From: Pterois miles
Taxonomy: Eukaryota; Chordata; Actinopteri; Perciformes; Scorpaenidae
Assembly (NCBI GenBank): GCA_947000775.1
Contig: CAMQGK010000604.1
Location: forward strand, 8,362,501 to 8,426,500
Direction: 5' to 3'
DNA: 64,000 nucleotides
The position numbers and the translations under genes were made by a program. Every line of letters starts with the position of its first letter. Position 1 is the first letter of the stretch. Below the pieces are notes generated by a model that made no database searches, was not told where the DNA came from, and saw only the letters and a list, made by a program, of their open reading frames with translations. Positions 46,001 through 52,729 of the stretch are shown here, piece by piece.

Positions 46001-47813
46001 TCCACTGTATCTTGCCAGCAAATACTGTGACTTAAAACTACAACAAAAAAACGACAAAGGAAAAAATGAATGGTTACTGTTCTTTATATAACAACTGCTT
46101 CATGTTTTTCTCTTCTGCTTCATAAGGATGCTGAGAGGCAACACAGGGAGGTGGTTTCCATTTATCGGACTCATCTTCTCAGTGCAGCACAGGTAAGTTC
46201 CTCATTAATCTCTACTGAAGGTGACTGTTTCATTTTCATTCCCGTGAATGGACCTTTAATTAAAATAGTTGAGGTTCTGTTGTTCGGTTGAGTAGTATGT
46301 CAAGAACAACAATCGGTAAATTACAGATTTGGAGCCTTTAACACCTCGGGGCACTAACCCTAGCCCTGAAAACAGCATTACATGACAGGTTTTAAGACAG
46401 AAATTATTATTTTTATTCAAACAAATAACTATATTTATGATAATACAAATAAACAATTGGTCCATGATATTGTTGGCTTGAAATTGTTTCGTCACTTTCA
46501 CTACAATTTACACTTTTATTAACAAATATGTAAACACAAGTACTATTAAAGCTGCATGACTTTTGTGATAAACAAGGACGGTTTTTCATTCAGTGTCATT
46601 CATTTATTCTCTACAAATGCGACGGTAATCATAGTCAACATATATATAAATAAATGAAAATATTTTCTGTTTGCAGTTGTACTGCAGGTTTAATGAAATT
46701 ATTAACAAATACAGTGACAGCAACTATTTTTTGCTTCAATAACATTTAAATGTTCAGTATTCTTTGTTAATACTATTTAAGTATTTAGTTCACTGTAAAA
46801 CTTTGAGCCTTATGAAAGCAAACGTGCATGTAGCGCTATAATCTTACTCGATCTAACGTCCTGACCCGTACTCCAGTATTAATTTTCATTCATTCATTTA
46901 TGTGTAGAGGGTAACCAGAAGGTGGCGCCCTAGGCGACCGCCGATATGGCCAATATGCTTTAAGCCGGCCCTGACAGCAACAATATGAAAAGTGCTTTAG
47001 ATTAGAGAGCACAATTGAGCTCATAAATGTAACTTGTTTTGCAGAAGAGATGAATCATGTAATTATAAGACTTCATTGCTAAAAAGGCAGACTCATGCAT
47101 TCTGCATGTAACATGCTCTGTTTCAACCCTTTCGACCATCCATATGGCAACAGAAAGTAACAGTGAAATCGTGAGCTGTCACAATAGCTGCAGCGCGGCT
47201 CTAGTTGGCGAGCAAGTCAACAGTATCGAGAGGTGGAACGGATCAATGAATTGCCATATTACACACTGGCAGCGCACATTAAAACAATAAGCCATCGCCG
47301 CAAACATTGACTGAATATATAGGAAACCAAAGAAGTTTCACAAAATCACGTCTGTTTTATTGAATCATGGTTGTGCTTTTCTCAAATCAAGTTCGACCCA
47401 CTTTCAGCACTTTGTCACCAGCCAAAAGCAAACGAGGTACTTCATGTTCGTGTATACACTACGGTGAAAAGAAAGTGAAAGTGAAAGCCTGCTGATTATT
47501 TGAGGCAGCCATTGTAGATGGACTGGGAACATGTAGTGGTAACTCTAATGGTTGGAAATCCTGTAGGAGCAGGCTGCAGATTCATTCAAAACAAGGCTAA
47601 ATAATTTAAACAGGTGTAAATGCACCGTAGCTGACAGAGTGATCTGTTATGTGACCGTGTACTGACAGCAGAGTTTACAGTGTGAAATATGGTACAAATG
47701 GACTAACTGGAACTCGTTTCCTGACCGTGTTTCTGTCGTAGGGCCACATGGATGAGGACGTCCAGGCCGCCTTACTACAGATCATCCGCATGAGACAGGA
47801 GTTTGTGTGTTAA
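19410..47813 (+). CDS. uaca: uaca gene, full coding span (19 coding exons): uveal autoantigen with coiled-coil domains and ankyrin repeats (Nucling)
   Basis: Coding exons: 19410-19445 (or 19449), 20047 (or 20054)-20177, 26898-26986, 29425-29489, 33332-33389, 35282-35352, 35660-35766, 36204-36385, 37293-37330, 37786-37842, 38035-38142, 38625-38657, 39560-39652, 40226-40256, 40369-40418, 41571-44264, 45331-45483, 46127-46192, 47742-47813. Every junction has GT..AG ends and matching phase, and the joined frame is open for about 1377 residues, close to the ~1416 of human UACA. Visible: DWNKYDDRLMKAVER start of the ankyrin domain, six ankyrin repeats (about residues 13-218), a linker, an almost continuous coiled coil (about 384-1330), and the conserved C-terminus ending EFVC. 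The DLQGRTALHDA and GCEYGCKDAVEVL blocks and the C-terminus fit UACA better than its paralogue RAI14. In mammals the protein is linked to Apaf-1/apoptosome and NF-kB-related stress responses; that role here is by homology only. No neighbouring gene is visible. Confidence 0.95.
20047..20177 (+). CDS. uaca: uaca coding exon 2 (first ankyrin repeat)
   Basis: It encodes residues 13-56, DWNKYDDRLMKAVERSEVDK and onward through KLDVEGRSA, the signature start of the UACA/RAI14 ankyrin domain. The acceptor is either tgtcag (20041-20046) or cag at 20053; the first has the better pyrimidine context. The donor is GC/gtgagt and the exon ends in phase 2. A CA-rich stretch begins about 12 nt into the intron. 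Confidence 0.93.
21140..21660 (+). repeat. hAT-type dispersed repeat, nested in a degraded element
   Basis: It contains gcatgtgattatcacaaagt, gggcatatctgtaaagggga and cctttaaaactgagcc in the same order as 32177-32576. The surrounding sequence starts tagggctgtgaattggcacg (about 20951) and ends gacctcta near 21764, as though this copy had inserted into another element. Confidence 0.5.
22597..23292. mobile_element. MITE with 20-bp terminal inverted repeats (uaca intron 2)
   Basis: Left CTTTAAAGGAACAGTGTGTA (22597-22616), right TACACACTGTCCCTTTAAAG (23273-23292), matching at 19 of 20. The 696-bp interior has no transposase frame. A relative at 5350-6112 lies upstream of the gene. Confidence 0.85.
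24620..25140. mobile_element. Degraded DNA-transposon-like sequence containing a (TA)n microsatellite
   Basis: Paired gccgatatcgac / gatatcggtgac phrases at the left and atcgatatcagattggtatt / gataccaaaagcccaggtat at the right resemble fish hAT-like termini. A (TA)n tract runs 24954-25001 and decays to about 25030. Ends are not exact. Confidence 0.45.
24954..25001. repeat. (TA)n microsatellite
   Basis: About 24 TA units, followed by AGATAT variants. Confidence 0.95.
26898..26986 (+). CDS. uaca: uaca coding exon 3 (ankyrin repeat 2)
   Basis: Acceptor tttccag/G, donor G/gtgagt. It encodes FHLAATRGHLECLNLILGHS and the rest of a canonical 33-residue ankyrin repeat (about residues 54-86), with the TxxH-type element represented by AFHLAA and the GH turn intact. 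It completes the split Ala codon of exon 2 and leaves phase 1. Confidence 0.95.
26987..29424 (+). other. uaca intron 3
   Basis: Dominated by the palindromic foldback element at 27092-27712. The rest is AT-rich, with an A run near 28651 and a T run just before exon 4. No exon is seen. Confidence 0.7.
27092..27712. mobile_element. Palindromic foldback element (MITE-like) in intron 3
   Basis: Outer ends gggatagttc (about 27094) and gaactatccc (about 27700) are inverted, and similarity continues inward on both arms (for example gtgtattacctacagtag against its partner near 27644, and caaagcaaccagactc against gagtctggttgctttg). At the centre, 27415-27445 and 27458-27488 form a perfect 31-bp inverted repeat around a 12-nt loop. 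There is no coding capacity. Confidence 0.85.
29425..29489 (+). CDS. uaca: uaca coding exon 4 (ankyrin repeat 3, first part)
   Basis: Acceptor ctttcag/GT, donor CAG/gtaaag. The 65-nt exon encodes KNALHLASRNGHSLCVQKLL plus Q, the two helices of ankyrin repeat 3 (residues 87-107). A run of about 21 T lies just upstream at 29374-29394 and may add to the pyrimidine tract. Confidence 0.95.
29901..30175 (+). mobile_element. tRNA-derived SINE (V-SINE-like), copy 2
   Basis: Same architecture as 9931-10258: ggcggcagtagctcagtc head, B box GGTTCAAATCC near 29954, the gccgaggtgcccctgagcaa body and a gaatttccccactgtgggac tail. It has short internal deletions relative to copy 1. Inserted in intron 4 in the sense orientation. 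Confidence 0.8.
30780..30975 (+). repeat. hAT-type repeat fragment with a short ctatgact tandem
   Basis: Shares aactgcagcccaacaggcaa and ggcatgtctgtaaaggggag with 32270-32390. Within it, 30873-30912 carries about four degenerate ctatgacttg units. Confidence 0.55.
31310..31900. other. Repeat-poor GC-rich stretch in intron 4, candidate regulatory DNA
   Basis: Composition differs sharply from the AT-rich intron around it; it has no repeat signature and no spliceable frame. It includes a taaataattattgcc motif near 31366. A role is speculative without cross-species alignment. Confidence 0.3.
32177..32576 (+). mobile_element. hAT-type non-autonomous element, complete (intron 4)
   Basis: Ends TAGGGCTGT and ACATCCCTA are inverted repeats matching at 8 of 9. 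The flanks atttcctc and ctttcctt agree at 6 of 8, compatible with an aged 8-bp duplication. The 400-bp interior has the gattatcataaagtgggcat core. Partial relatives lie at 1600, 6985, 14150, 21140 and 30780. Confidence 0.7.
33332..33389 (+). CDS. uaca: uaca coding exon 5 (ankyrin repeats 3/4 junction)
   Basis: Acceptor ttttacag/C, donor G/gtaata. It encodes HNSPVGNVDLQGRTALHDA, finishing repeat 3 and opening repeat 4; DLQGRTALHDA is a UACA hallmark. Odd feature: a CTACT-rich minisatellite begins within about 10 nt of the donor, and the exon 5 frame stays open into it for roughly 65 codons (to 33586). Confidence 0.95.
33395..33900 (+). repeat. CTACT-type pentamer minisatellite
   Basis: Tandem ctact units with ctg/ccg/att variants form higher-order blocks such as ctactctactgtactctatt. 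It begins within about 10 nt of the exon 5 donor. Long Leu-Tyr-Ser-Thr frames here are repeat artefacts. Confidence 0.95.
33960..34826 (+). repeat. 37-bp tandem repeat, about 22 units
   Basis: The unit reads tgactctactcaactttatt then ctactctaccttagtaa (37 bp), repeated with few changes (ctact/ctatt, tgact/cact, one 3-nt loss near 34539). It evidently arose from the adjacent pentamer array. Degenerate longer units continue to about 35150. Confidence 0.95.
34827..35150 (+). repeat. Degenerate continuation of the intron 5 minisatellite
   Basis: Units such as actttatcctaccttacctt followed by agtaacagctctacccaa alternate with ttagaaacaactt variants, showing an older, diverged edge of the array. 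Confidence 0.85.
35282..35352 (+). CDS. uaca: uaca coding exon 6 (ankyrin repeat 4)
   Basis: Acceptor ttcttcacag/TC, donor TTT/gtgaga. The 71-nt exon encodes VMAGCSSSVKLLCDSGASVN followed by ATDF, the second helix and loop of ankyrin repeat 4 (residues 127-150). It ends in phase 0. Confidence 0.95.
35353..36203 (+). other. uaca introns 6 and 7 (flanking exon 7)
   Basis: 307 nt and 437 nt of AT-rich sequence with a short A run near 35872. Nothing else is recognised. Confidence 0.6.
35660..35766 (+). CDS. uaca: uaca coding exon 7 (ankyrin repeat 5)
   Basis: Acceptor ttctccag/GAT, donor AA/gtaaga. It encodes DGRTPLVLATQMCHPRICQL and then LLERGADITTRDKQN, a complete ankyrin repeat 5 (about residues 153-185). 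It ends in phase 2 within the Lys codon shared with exon 8. Confidence 0.96.
36204..36385 (+). CDS. uaca: uaca coding exon 8 (ankyrin repeat 6 and C-cap)
   Basis: Acceptor cgctcag/G. It encodes TALILGCEYGCKDAVEVLLK, SGADVKAVDGLG and the capping helices HDAFHYARLSKN..SYLDKANR (residues 186-246). The donor is AGAG/gtcaga, weaker than most in the gene. If the donor is skipped, the frame reads only GQMAK before a TAG at 36400-36402. Confidence 0.95.
36386..37292 (+). other. uaca intron 8, with hairpin and two AATAAA signals
   Basis: An in-frame TAG lies at 36400-36402. A foldback element spans 36543-36630. Two AATAAA hexamers lie at 36784-36789 and 36797-36802. The intron could therefore serve as an alternative 3' end. 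Confidence 0.55.
36543..36630. repeat. Inverted repeat (foldback) in intron 8
   Basis: agggataatgtacagcaagc and its partner gctcgctgtacattatccct pair over about 23 bp with one mismatch around a ~40-nt loop. It resembles the ends of a small fish foldback element. Confidence 0.75.
37293..37330 (+). CDS. uaca: uaca coding exon 9 (38 nt, linker)
   Basis: Acceptor ttgtttcag/AT, donor CAG/gtaatc. It encodes DKEAAKIEQWKRQ, a charged helical linker after the ankyrin cap. It keeps frame on both sides (phase 1 in, phase 0 out). The xxWK pattern fits the post-ankyrin linker of UACA. Confidence 0.88.
37786..37842 (+). CDS. uaca: uaca coding exon 10 (57 nt, linker)
   Basis: Acceptor catcctcag/CAT, donor CAT/gtaagt. 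It encodes HSVERTEAAEVNRKDQIIH, polar and helix-prone. Phase 0 on both sides, so it could be skipped without a frameshift. Confidence 0.88.
38035..38142 (+). CDS. uaca: uaca coding exon 11 (start of coiled coil)
   Basis: Acceptor tgtttcag/GAC, donor CAG/gtaaaa. 108 nt, phase 0 on both sides. It encodes DLERQNESLQENLRKYHQDQ followed by RALLDKVNMLQQQLTQ (residues 279-314). The QRALLDKVN block is conserved in UACA and begins heptad-patterned coiled coil. Confidence 0.95.
38625..38657 (+). CDS. uaca: uaca coding exon 12 (33-nt microexon)
   Basis: Acceptor catctgcag/GAA, donor GAG/gtatga. Eleven codons, EKITVEDTQKE, phase 0 on both sides. Its order between exons 11 and 13 and its frame fit UACA. 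The short length makes it easy to miss. Confidence 0.85.
39560..39652 (+). CDS. uaca: uaca coding exon 13 (coiled coil)
   Basis: Acceptor atcaatcag/AAG, donor TTG/gtcagt. It encodes KEQLKVLLSAKEKEEGARGL and then ETVKVQLRSTL (residues 326-356). KxxLLxAKEK is a recognisable UACA segment. Phase 0 on both sides. Confidence 0.93.
39653..40225 (+). other. uaca intron 13
   Basis: 573 nt, AT-rich, containing the long hairpin at 39998-40093 and, directly after it, gacctggatgaatgagaacc and tccacagac, phrases common in a fish repeat family. Confidence 0.6.
39998..40093. repeat. Long hairpin in intron 13
   Basis: 39998-40026 and 40065-40093 are a perfect 29-bp inverted repeat. Inside it, 40026-40037 pairs with 40049-40060 (12 bp) around an 11-nt loop, leaving a 4-nt bulge (40061-40064). 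In sense RNA it would form a nearly continuous stem of about 40 bp. Probably part of a dispersed fish element. Confidence 0.9.
40226..40256 (+). CDS. uaca: uaca coding exon 14 (31-nt microexon)
   Basis: Acceptor attcacag/GGG, donor AAAG/gtaagc. It encodes GDYSGQSVIK and the first base of a Gly codon. It is needed to put exon 15 in frame (phase 0 in, phase 1 out) and is separated from exon 15 by only 112 nt. Confidence 0.85.
40369..40418 (+). CDS. uaca: uaca coding exon 15 (50 nt, linker)
   Basis: Acceptor gtctcgtag/GT, donor CAC/gtaagt. It encodes GKENILVKQAHSCDSDH, a non-coiled linker just before the giant exon. KQxxxxxDS matches the corresponding UACA linker. It leaves phase 0. Confidence 0.87.
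40419..41570 (+). other. uaca intron 15
   Basis: Contains a T run at 40656-40672 and mixed sequence. Short frames (40896-41093 on the minus strand, 41170-41361) have no recognisable product. The acceptor tract is gaatttctctacag. Confidence 0.6.
41571..44264 (+). CDS. uaca: uaca coding exon 16 (giant coiled-coil exon, 898 codons)
   Basis: Acceptor tctctacag/ATG, donor AAG/gtagta, 2694 nt, residues 384-1281. It starts MQNPAMSRSMSRPPERSLPT and then runs as an almost unbroken E/K/Q/L-rich coiled coil. Recognisable UACA blocks include LEDALGDVQKRM, VKQLQAHVVAVKEHL, KYEGASAEVCRVRN, VPAEKFDNMKN and AQKRELDTIQE. Short hinges with an aromatic, a hydrophobic and Pro or Ser (DFIPVKEH, EYVPRQQH, DYMSIKEH, KFIPLTAA) interrupt it at residues 705, 817, 880 and 943. 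The exon is much GC-richer than the surrounding introns. Long frames on the minus strand here are antisense shadows. Reading past the donor adds 27 residues before a stop at 44345, so splicing is required. Confidence 0.98.
44265..45330 (+). other. uaca intron 16, mostly a dispersed repeat
   Basis: About 44360-45030 is the reverse-oriented copy of the repeat at 790-1720. The remainder is AT-rich, and the acceptor tract is tttgtgtgtttgtcag. Confidence 0.65.
44360..45030 (-). repeat. Dispersed repeat, inverted relative to 790-1720
   Basis: cctaatgtcaaaagtttttg, aaatcacagcatggcttttt and ctttcagatgatgtacacca are reverse complements of blocks at about 1330-1400 and 855-885. This copy lacks the LINE tail that interrupts the other. 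Confidence 0.65.
45331..45483 (+). CDS. uaca: uaca coding exon 17 (C-terminal coiled coil)
   Basis: Acceptor tttgtcag/ATC, donor GCT/gtgagt, 51 codons (residues 1282-1332). It encodes ITELLTDVERLKQALNGLSQ, then LAYTSNAPSKRQTQHIDTLH and AQIKSLQQQLA. This LKQALNGLSQL-YTS-KRQ block is the most conserved part of the UACA/RAI14 C-terminus. Confidence 0.97.
45484..46126 (+). other. uaca intron 17
   Basis: AT-rich, with an (ATA)n microsatellite at about 45921-45942. Nothing else recognised. Confidence 0.6.
46127..46192 (+). CDS. uaca: uaca coding exon 18 (C-terminal)
   Basis: The acceptor is gcttcataag/GAT (an AAG acceptor, less usual than CAG), the donor CAG/gtaagt. 66 nt, phase 0 on both sides. 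It encodes DAERQHREVVSIYRTHLLSA followed by AQ, the strongly conserved family C-terminal helix. Confidence 0.96.
46193..47741 (+). other. uaca intron 18
   Basis: 1.5 kb of AT-rich non-coding DNA. A gaaaagaaagtgaaagtgaa purine tract lies near 47467. No exon or RNA gene is supported. Confidence 0.55.
47742..47813 (+). CDS. uaca: uaca coding exon 19 (C-terminus and stop)
   Basis: Acceptor ctgtcgtag/GGC. It encodes GHMDEDVQAALLQIIRMRQE then FVC and TAA at 47811-47813. The GHMDEDVQ start and the terminal Val-Cys match vertebrate UACA, so this is the genuine end of the protein. Confidence 0.97.
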   Translation, partial: GHMDEDVQAALLQIIRMRQEFVC

Positions 47814-47914
47814 AGGTTCCTCCGGCGAAACAAAATGCTACCTGCTGACTCAAATTCACCATTCTCACATCTCCCACTACTGAGTTCTGCTGCTGTGGCC
47901 CCTGTGGGTGCCCG

Positions 47915-47958
<44 letters not shown>

Positions 47959-48044
47959 CTGTGTATGTATGTATGTGTGTGTGTGTGTGTGTGTACGTGT
48001 GTGTGTGTGTGTGTACGTGTGTGTGTGTGTGTACGTGTGTGTGT
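47915..48044 (+). repeat. (GT)n microsatellite in the uaca 3' UTR
   Basis: About 130 bp of GT repeat with GTAC, GTAT and GTCT interruptions, beginning roughly 100 nt after the stop codon. Transcribed, it is a (UG)n-rich RNA, a known binding sequence type for TDP-43 and CELF proteins. Frames of VCVCVC/THTHTH in this tract are repeat artefacts. Confidence 0.9.
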
Positions 48045-48479
48045 TTCTTTGTCATTTGGCAGAATTTCAACAACAGGCTGTTTTTTTTGTAGTGTGGCTG
48101 CACTTTGGTTGCCAAATATCAATGTTATGGGTGAAAGTGAATACCTTTAGATTTTAGATGCAAACGTGTTATTTCAACTTCAGTAGAAACTCAGTGAATG
48201 AAAACTCTTAACAAGGCTGTTGTACTAATTTCTGTATCGAACTGACCTGTGAAACAGAGCGCTGCAGGGATGACGAGGAAGGAAGTTAGCATTGCCCTGG
48301 TTCCCTCGACAAAAAAAGCCAATGGGATTTTGGATTACTGAAGTAAGCTCTGTGGAAAACAGACAGTTATGATATTTAAACATTTTGTTCAGCAAGATAA
48401 TCTCCACAACTGAACACCACTTTTAGGATTTTAGAAGTGTAAATGTAATCGCAAGACGTAAAAAGTATGTAAAGGCTTC

Positions 48480-48670
48480 AGAATTCACAAACGGGGTATT
48501 TATTGATGTATTTTATGTTGTAGAACAAAACGTTCAAATCTCTTCAGCTTGTGTTAACCACAGACCGTATTTCAGGCATCGAACTAAAACACATTCAAAA
48601 ACCCAGACGAGGGAACTGGAAGTGCTAAAGTGCTAACTCATCTCTGGGTTTTAGGACTCATTCCTGCAGC
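48480..48670 (+). repeat. Dispersed repeat copy downstream of uaca
   Basis: attgatgtattttatgttgt, ccagacgagggaactggaag and gggttttaggactcattcct match 8880-9058. It may be included in the uaca 3' UTR. Confidence 0.55.
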
Positions 48671-48675
48671 TCTCG

Positions 48676-49650
48676 ATAGGGGTGTCATGATTCTCCAAAT
48701 CCACAATTCAGTTATTGATTTTTTTTTTTTTCTCAGCACTGACAGCTATGCCACAATCAAGTATTGATTCATAAAGATCAACCGATCACGTTTTTCTTCC
48801 CTGACATTTACCTTTTCAAATTCTTCTTTAAAAGACGGCTACATGGAACCAAGTGTAACACACAGTACAGTAAGCACCATATTTGTGGGAATGTACCACA
48901 TTAAGACCATATGATCAAATTTAAATCATTTATTTGAAATGTTAATAGCAATAAATTATTTTACCGGCCATTTGGGAATTAACAGAAAAAGAAGAGCCTC
49001 TAGATGTCAGAGGGGTCCTTTAAAACAGCTTCCTCACCACCTGATCCTGCCGAAAAATCTCCCGCCGTGTTCGTCGTGTCACCTTAAACAACATAGTTTT
49101 TCTGTCAACGATGCGTTCGTTATCTACATAAATCACGGGTAAGACCAAATGTTGCCACACCGGTGACTTCAGACTTCTTTTTCTTTGGACGGGTGCAGGT
49201 GGTATGGACTGAGGAAATAATACTGTGAGAATCGCCGATCCTGCTTTGATTTCTAGAAGCTCACAGATGGAGATCATGACACCCCTACTGTGAAATCCTT
49301 TTGCCTTAATGAACTACATATATGCAGGAACATTTTTCACATCCTCTTACAGTACGGTATGTGAAAATGTGACTTAATGTATACATTTCTGTCAAATCTA
49401 TTATACATGTTTCAAATCTGTGCATTGTTATGCAGCTTTAACTCATTATATTCAGTCATACAGGGAGCTATTTGACCTGTAGGTCCCTTCTTTCATAGGT
49501 TACTCACTCTTGAAACGCTCAGCTGAAGTGTAAAATGGACATAAACACAAAGACCACTTTTCACATTCCCACCTGACAGTCAGCTCTCATACAGTATGTT
49601 TTCGTGTTTAACAGAATATAATTTGAGGGATCACAGTTTTTCAAGTGGAT
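48676..49650. other. Non-coding DNA 3' of uaca
   Basis: It contains ggggtgtcatgattctccaa near 48679 and agatcatgacacccctac near 49272, an inverted pair suggesting a ~600-bp transposon-like unit. No gene is seen. The first AATAAA after uaca lies at 48950. Confidence 0.4.
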
Positions 49651-49651
49651 C

Positions 49652-50172
49652 TTAAAGGCACAATGAGTAGGATTTTCCTATTAAAAAAAAAATGTATAGA
49701 CTAAATTAAGATTGTATGGACAATAATAATCCCTCTCAATCATCGGCCATGACCTTTTCCTGTTGCGTTCAGGATGTTTCTGCTCATCAATCACTATTAA
49801 AAACGTAGCAGCCAGGCACCAAATCAGAAGAAGCTAAGAAAATAGGGGAAGCCAAAAAAAAAAAATAAAATAAGACAAAATTTAAAAAAAAATGGCTGAT
49901 GATTAACATCTTTTGTCCCTCAGGGCTGGATTATACAGCTCTGGATCGGTAATTACCGCAACGTTACGTTGGGCTGCGCTTCTCCAAAAGTTGATTCTGT
50001 TTCTACTTTACCTTTTTTTTTCTGGTACCGACTGCCCAAAAAAAAGCCCCATTCAAAATGAACAGGAGGACTTGCGTTTTCGCCACACCGTCTCTAGAGC
50101 CGGGGCGGTGGGCCAACTTTGAATTTTGTATTTTACAAACCGCAGCCGACACTCTACTCACTGTGCCTTTAA
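49652..50172. mobile_element. MITE with 19-bp terminal inverted repeats
   Basis: Left TTAAAGGCACAATGAGTAG (49652-49670), right CTACTCACTGTGCCTTTAA (50154-50172), matching at 18 of 19. 521 bp, no transposase. It directly abuts a second MITE. Confidence 0.85.
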
Positions 50173-50275
50173 AGGATCAGTTCACAATGTTACAAGTCTG
50201 ACTTCTAACATAGGCTTTGCTTGCTGTTCATATTGGACACTAAAAGATCCTTTAAAAATTGTGAACCTATCCTTT
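50171..50275. mobile_element. Short MITE (105 bp) abutting the previous one
   Basis: AAAGGATCAGTTCACAAT (50171-50188) and ATTGTGAACCTATCCTTT (50258-50275) are inverted with 16 of 18 matching. Its first AA is shared with the right end of the neighbour. Confidence 0.8.
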
Positions 50276-51180
50276 AGTGAAATACTTAACACATATATTG
50301 GAGGCGTTCTTTTTGCTGTAATGTGAGATCTCTTCCTGACATTATAATGTAAGACATGGGGGCTCTGTGCAAAAATGCTTTTAAAAATGTAACCATATGA
50401 GGCTTCAGCCGTATGAATTAGTCATAGAAAGTGGGTTACTGTCTTTAGTATGAAATTCCCTCTTTGTCTGTCCTTGCTGAACCACATCACTAAAGAAAAA
50501 GAGCAAGTTTTGCACTAAAATTTCTGTAATTTTAGAAGTGATTTCACTGACACTTTCACAGAAAGGACTGTGGATTTCGTCCTCCATCTCTCACATTGGG
50601 ACGTCATTATTGAGGATCCCTTCGTGTCTGGTATGAGCAGACAATGATTACAGCGTCCAGTAACTCTTAATGTACATGTGGGGAATGTTGTTTTGAGACA
50701 GACTTGAAAGGATGTGAACTCGTCCTTCAATCTTGTTCATGTCAGCTACTTTCTCGAGTCTCTCTGTGCTCATTTTGTGGTGCAGTTATCAGCTCCTGGA
50801 GGTCCAAACTAGCACACGTGTTCTCAGAAGAATCCAAAGACCCGATGAAAAGGGTAAAAATAATCCAAAACTACTCGCCATTTTGGTACATGGTAGATAG
50901 TAATGTGACAGATTTGTCTGATGACGCAGGTCTGGACATGGTCTGTGCTGGATTTGAGTCATGGAGGGAGTGGAGTGGAGATCTCTTGCTGTGGTCCTAC
51001 AGTTTGCGGTGGCACGTCGTCCTTTTGTTGAAACCAGAGTGTCCCCTAGTGGAGAGACTTGGCAGGCCAAGTTGATAGAAATTGTAATAATGAGTGTGGC
51101 TCAGGGGCAGGCAGCCGTTGTTTTGGGAATATCTGTAATATCTGCAACACTAGGGGAATGTATTAAATCCCACATATAGC
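50276..51180. other. Non-coding DNA with incidental frames
   Basis: Overlapping frames of 123 and 93 codons lie on opposite strands (50704-51075, 50789-51070) and neither shows a known domain or splice signals. I treat them as chance. Confidence 0.35.
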
Positions 51181-51980
51181 TGAGAGAATATGAACTGTGG
51201 ACATAACACTAATAAACTAGCAGACCTTTATCTACTAAAATCTTAATAAATGGTCAAGTAATAGTTAATCAGTTTATAGTTTTTACTCTTAAACAATGAA
51301 ATGATAACGTTTCCTAATCATTAGTAATTCTATCATTTGATATTTTAGCAGTTTATTGCTGCACACGTTATAACATTTCACAGTGTACAACATGTTAAGT
51401 ATTTGTTAATGATTATGAAATGATTTGTAAACCTTCAAGAAAACATTTGTAAACCATCTGTAAACATTAAACAGCAGCACTTTGTTAACAGTTAATAATT
51501 AGTTTGTAAACTGACTATAAACATAATTTGGTTGATTATTATAAAGTTGCAACTGTTGATCATATTGTTAAATTTTGAATAAATACTTTGTAATGCATCC
51601 ATTAACGTTATTTAAATTTCAATATAATATATTTAACACTTTCAGTGATTAATAATTGGTTTCTGATCATCTATCTAATGTTTATCGATGTTTTACAAAT
51701 GTTTTTTTTTAGAGTTTTACAAATCATTTGTTAGTATTAAATTATGTGCAACAGTAAACTGTTCTTAATATTTTACTAAAGTAATAACAATGTGAAAATA
51801 CTATATATACTTTCAAAATGTATGATAATAAAGTAACGCCAAAATAAGTTATAGCATTAATAATAATGAGTAAAGATTATTATCATTTCATTGTTAACAG
51901 TAAAGTAACTTAACGAAATTTGAATTAAATATCAATTTACCATTTATTATTGCTAGTTATTATAAAGTGTTACCTACAGT
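51181..51980. repeat. AT-rich dispersed repeat
   Basis: Very AT-rich with recurring gtttataaac / ttaataatta / attataaagt phrases, ending ttattataaagtgttacc, a typical end of a common fish repeat. Class unknown. Confidence 0.45.
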
Positions 51981-52725
51981 TGAACCAAACCCTTTTTTTT
52001 AGAGACGTCAGACGTGTCAGCTGAAGCGTATAATATGATATAATGTGTACAGCAGCGACGGCGGCGTTCCCCTGAGCCGGCTCTTTGTGACTCTTGGTGG
52101 TGTCGTGTAGTGGTGTTGTGATTGTTGAGCGAGCCTCTTATGCCTTTACACTGATATATTTTTCATAGCTTTGTACTACTTTAATTACTGTACTACAGTG
52201 TGACAATTCTGATATTCAGCAGGTCTGGAAGTAGAACGGCACAAAACACGTTCAGGGTAACTTTTACTGTAGGACGCCATGTGATACGACTAGAACAGAT
52301 CCCTTTATTTATGTGGATAGACGAACAAACTCCCTAACCATTAGTTATTTGAAGCACTCCTGTCTTTTACCTTTCAGCTAACAAACTACCAAGTCAAATT
52401 TCCCGCTCTCTGTTTTTATACTTTGAACAAAAACATGAACATATAGTTTAGAAACACCTCTTGCATTTTGTTATGCAATGATATTAGGAATTAACACTAA
52501 CTGTCCTCCCTCTACCCTTAACATAGACTCTAATTTGAATTCAGTAAATCTCTAAATAACTATGCTTATAACAATCTGTTTAAATTGGTTGATGTCTTTG
52601 ACAGTAATATTTGTGTTTTTGAATCAGTAATACAAAATCAATAAACGTGCCTAACATAGAAAACTACATTTTTATCCAGTGTGTTTTGTCATTACTTCTG
52701 TCTTTTTTGTTGTTGTTGTTGTTCA
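51981..52725. other. Non-coding DNA, possible distal 3' UTR of uaca
   Basis: It carries the AATAAA at 52640. No repeat or gene is recognised otherwise. Confidence 0.3.
52640..52645 (+). terminator. Candidate distal polyadenylation signal of uaca
   Basis: An AATAAA hexamer is followed about 35-45 nt later by a GT-rich tgtgttttgt stretch, the usual downstream element. Further AATAAA copies at about 48950, 51593 and 51829 compete. No transcript evidence is available from sequence alone. Confidence 0.25.
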
Positions 52726-52729
52726 GACT

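Larger units (their letters stand above)
47814..48975 (+). other. Probable proximal 3' UTR of uaca
   Basis: It follows the stop codon directly. It contains a (GT)n tract from 47915 and a copy of a dispersed repeat near 48480-48670. The first AATAAA after the stop is at 48950-48955, so a short 3' UTR would end near 48975. A better GT-rich downstream context follows a second AATAAA at 52640-52645, so a longer 3' UTR of about 4.8 kb is also possible. Confidence 0.4.

Noticed and set aside
19410..47813. Assignment to the paralogue rai14 (ankycorbin)
   Set aside because: DLQGRTALHDA, GCEYGCKDAVEVL, the short post-ankyrin linker and the GHMDEDVQ..VC C-terminus match UACA; RAI14 has a long Pro/Ser-rich linker that is absent here.
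47810..48157. Several 80-100 codon frames of VCVCVC or THTHTH on both strands
   Set aside because: Artefacts of the (GT)n tract in the uaca 3' UTR.
50704..51075. 123-codon frame downstream of uaca as a separate gene
   Set aside because: No domain, no supporting splice sites, and an equally long overlapping frame on the other strand.
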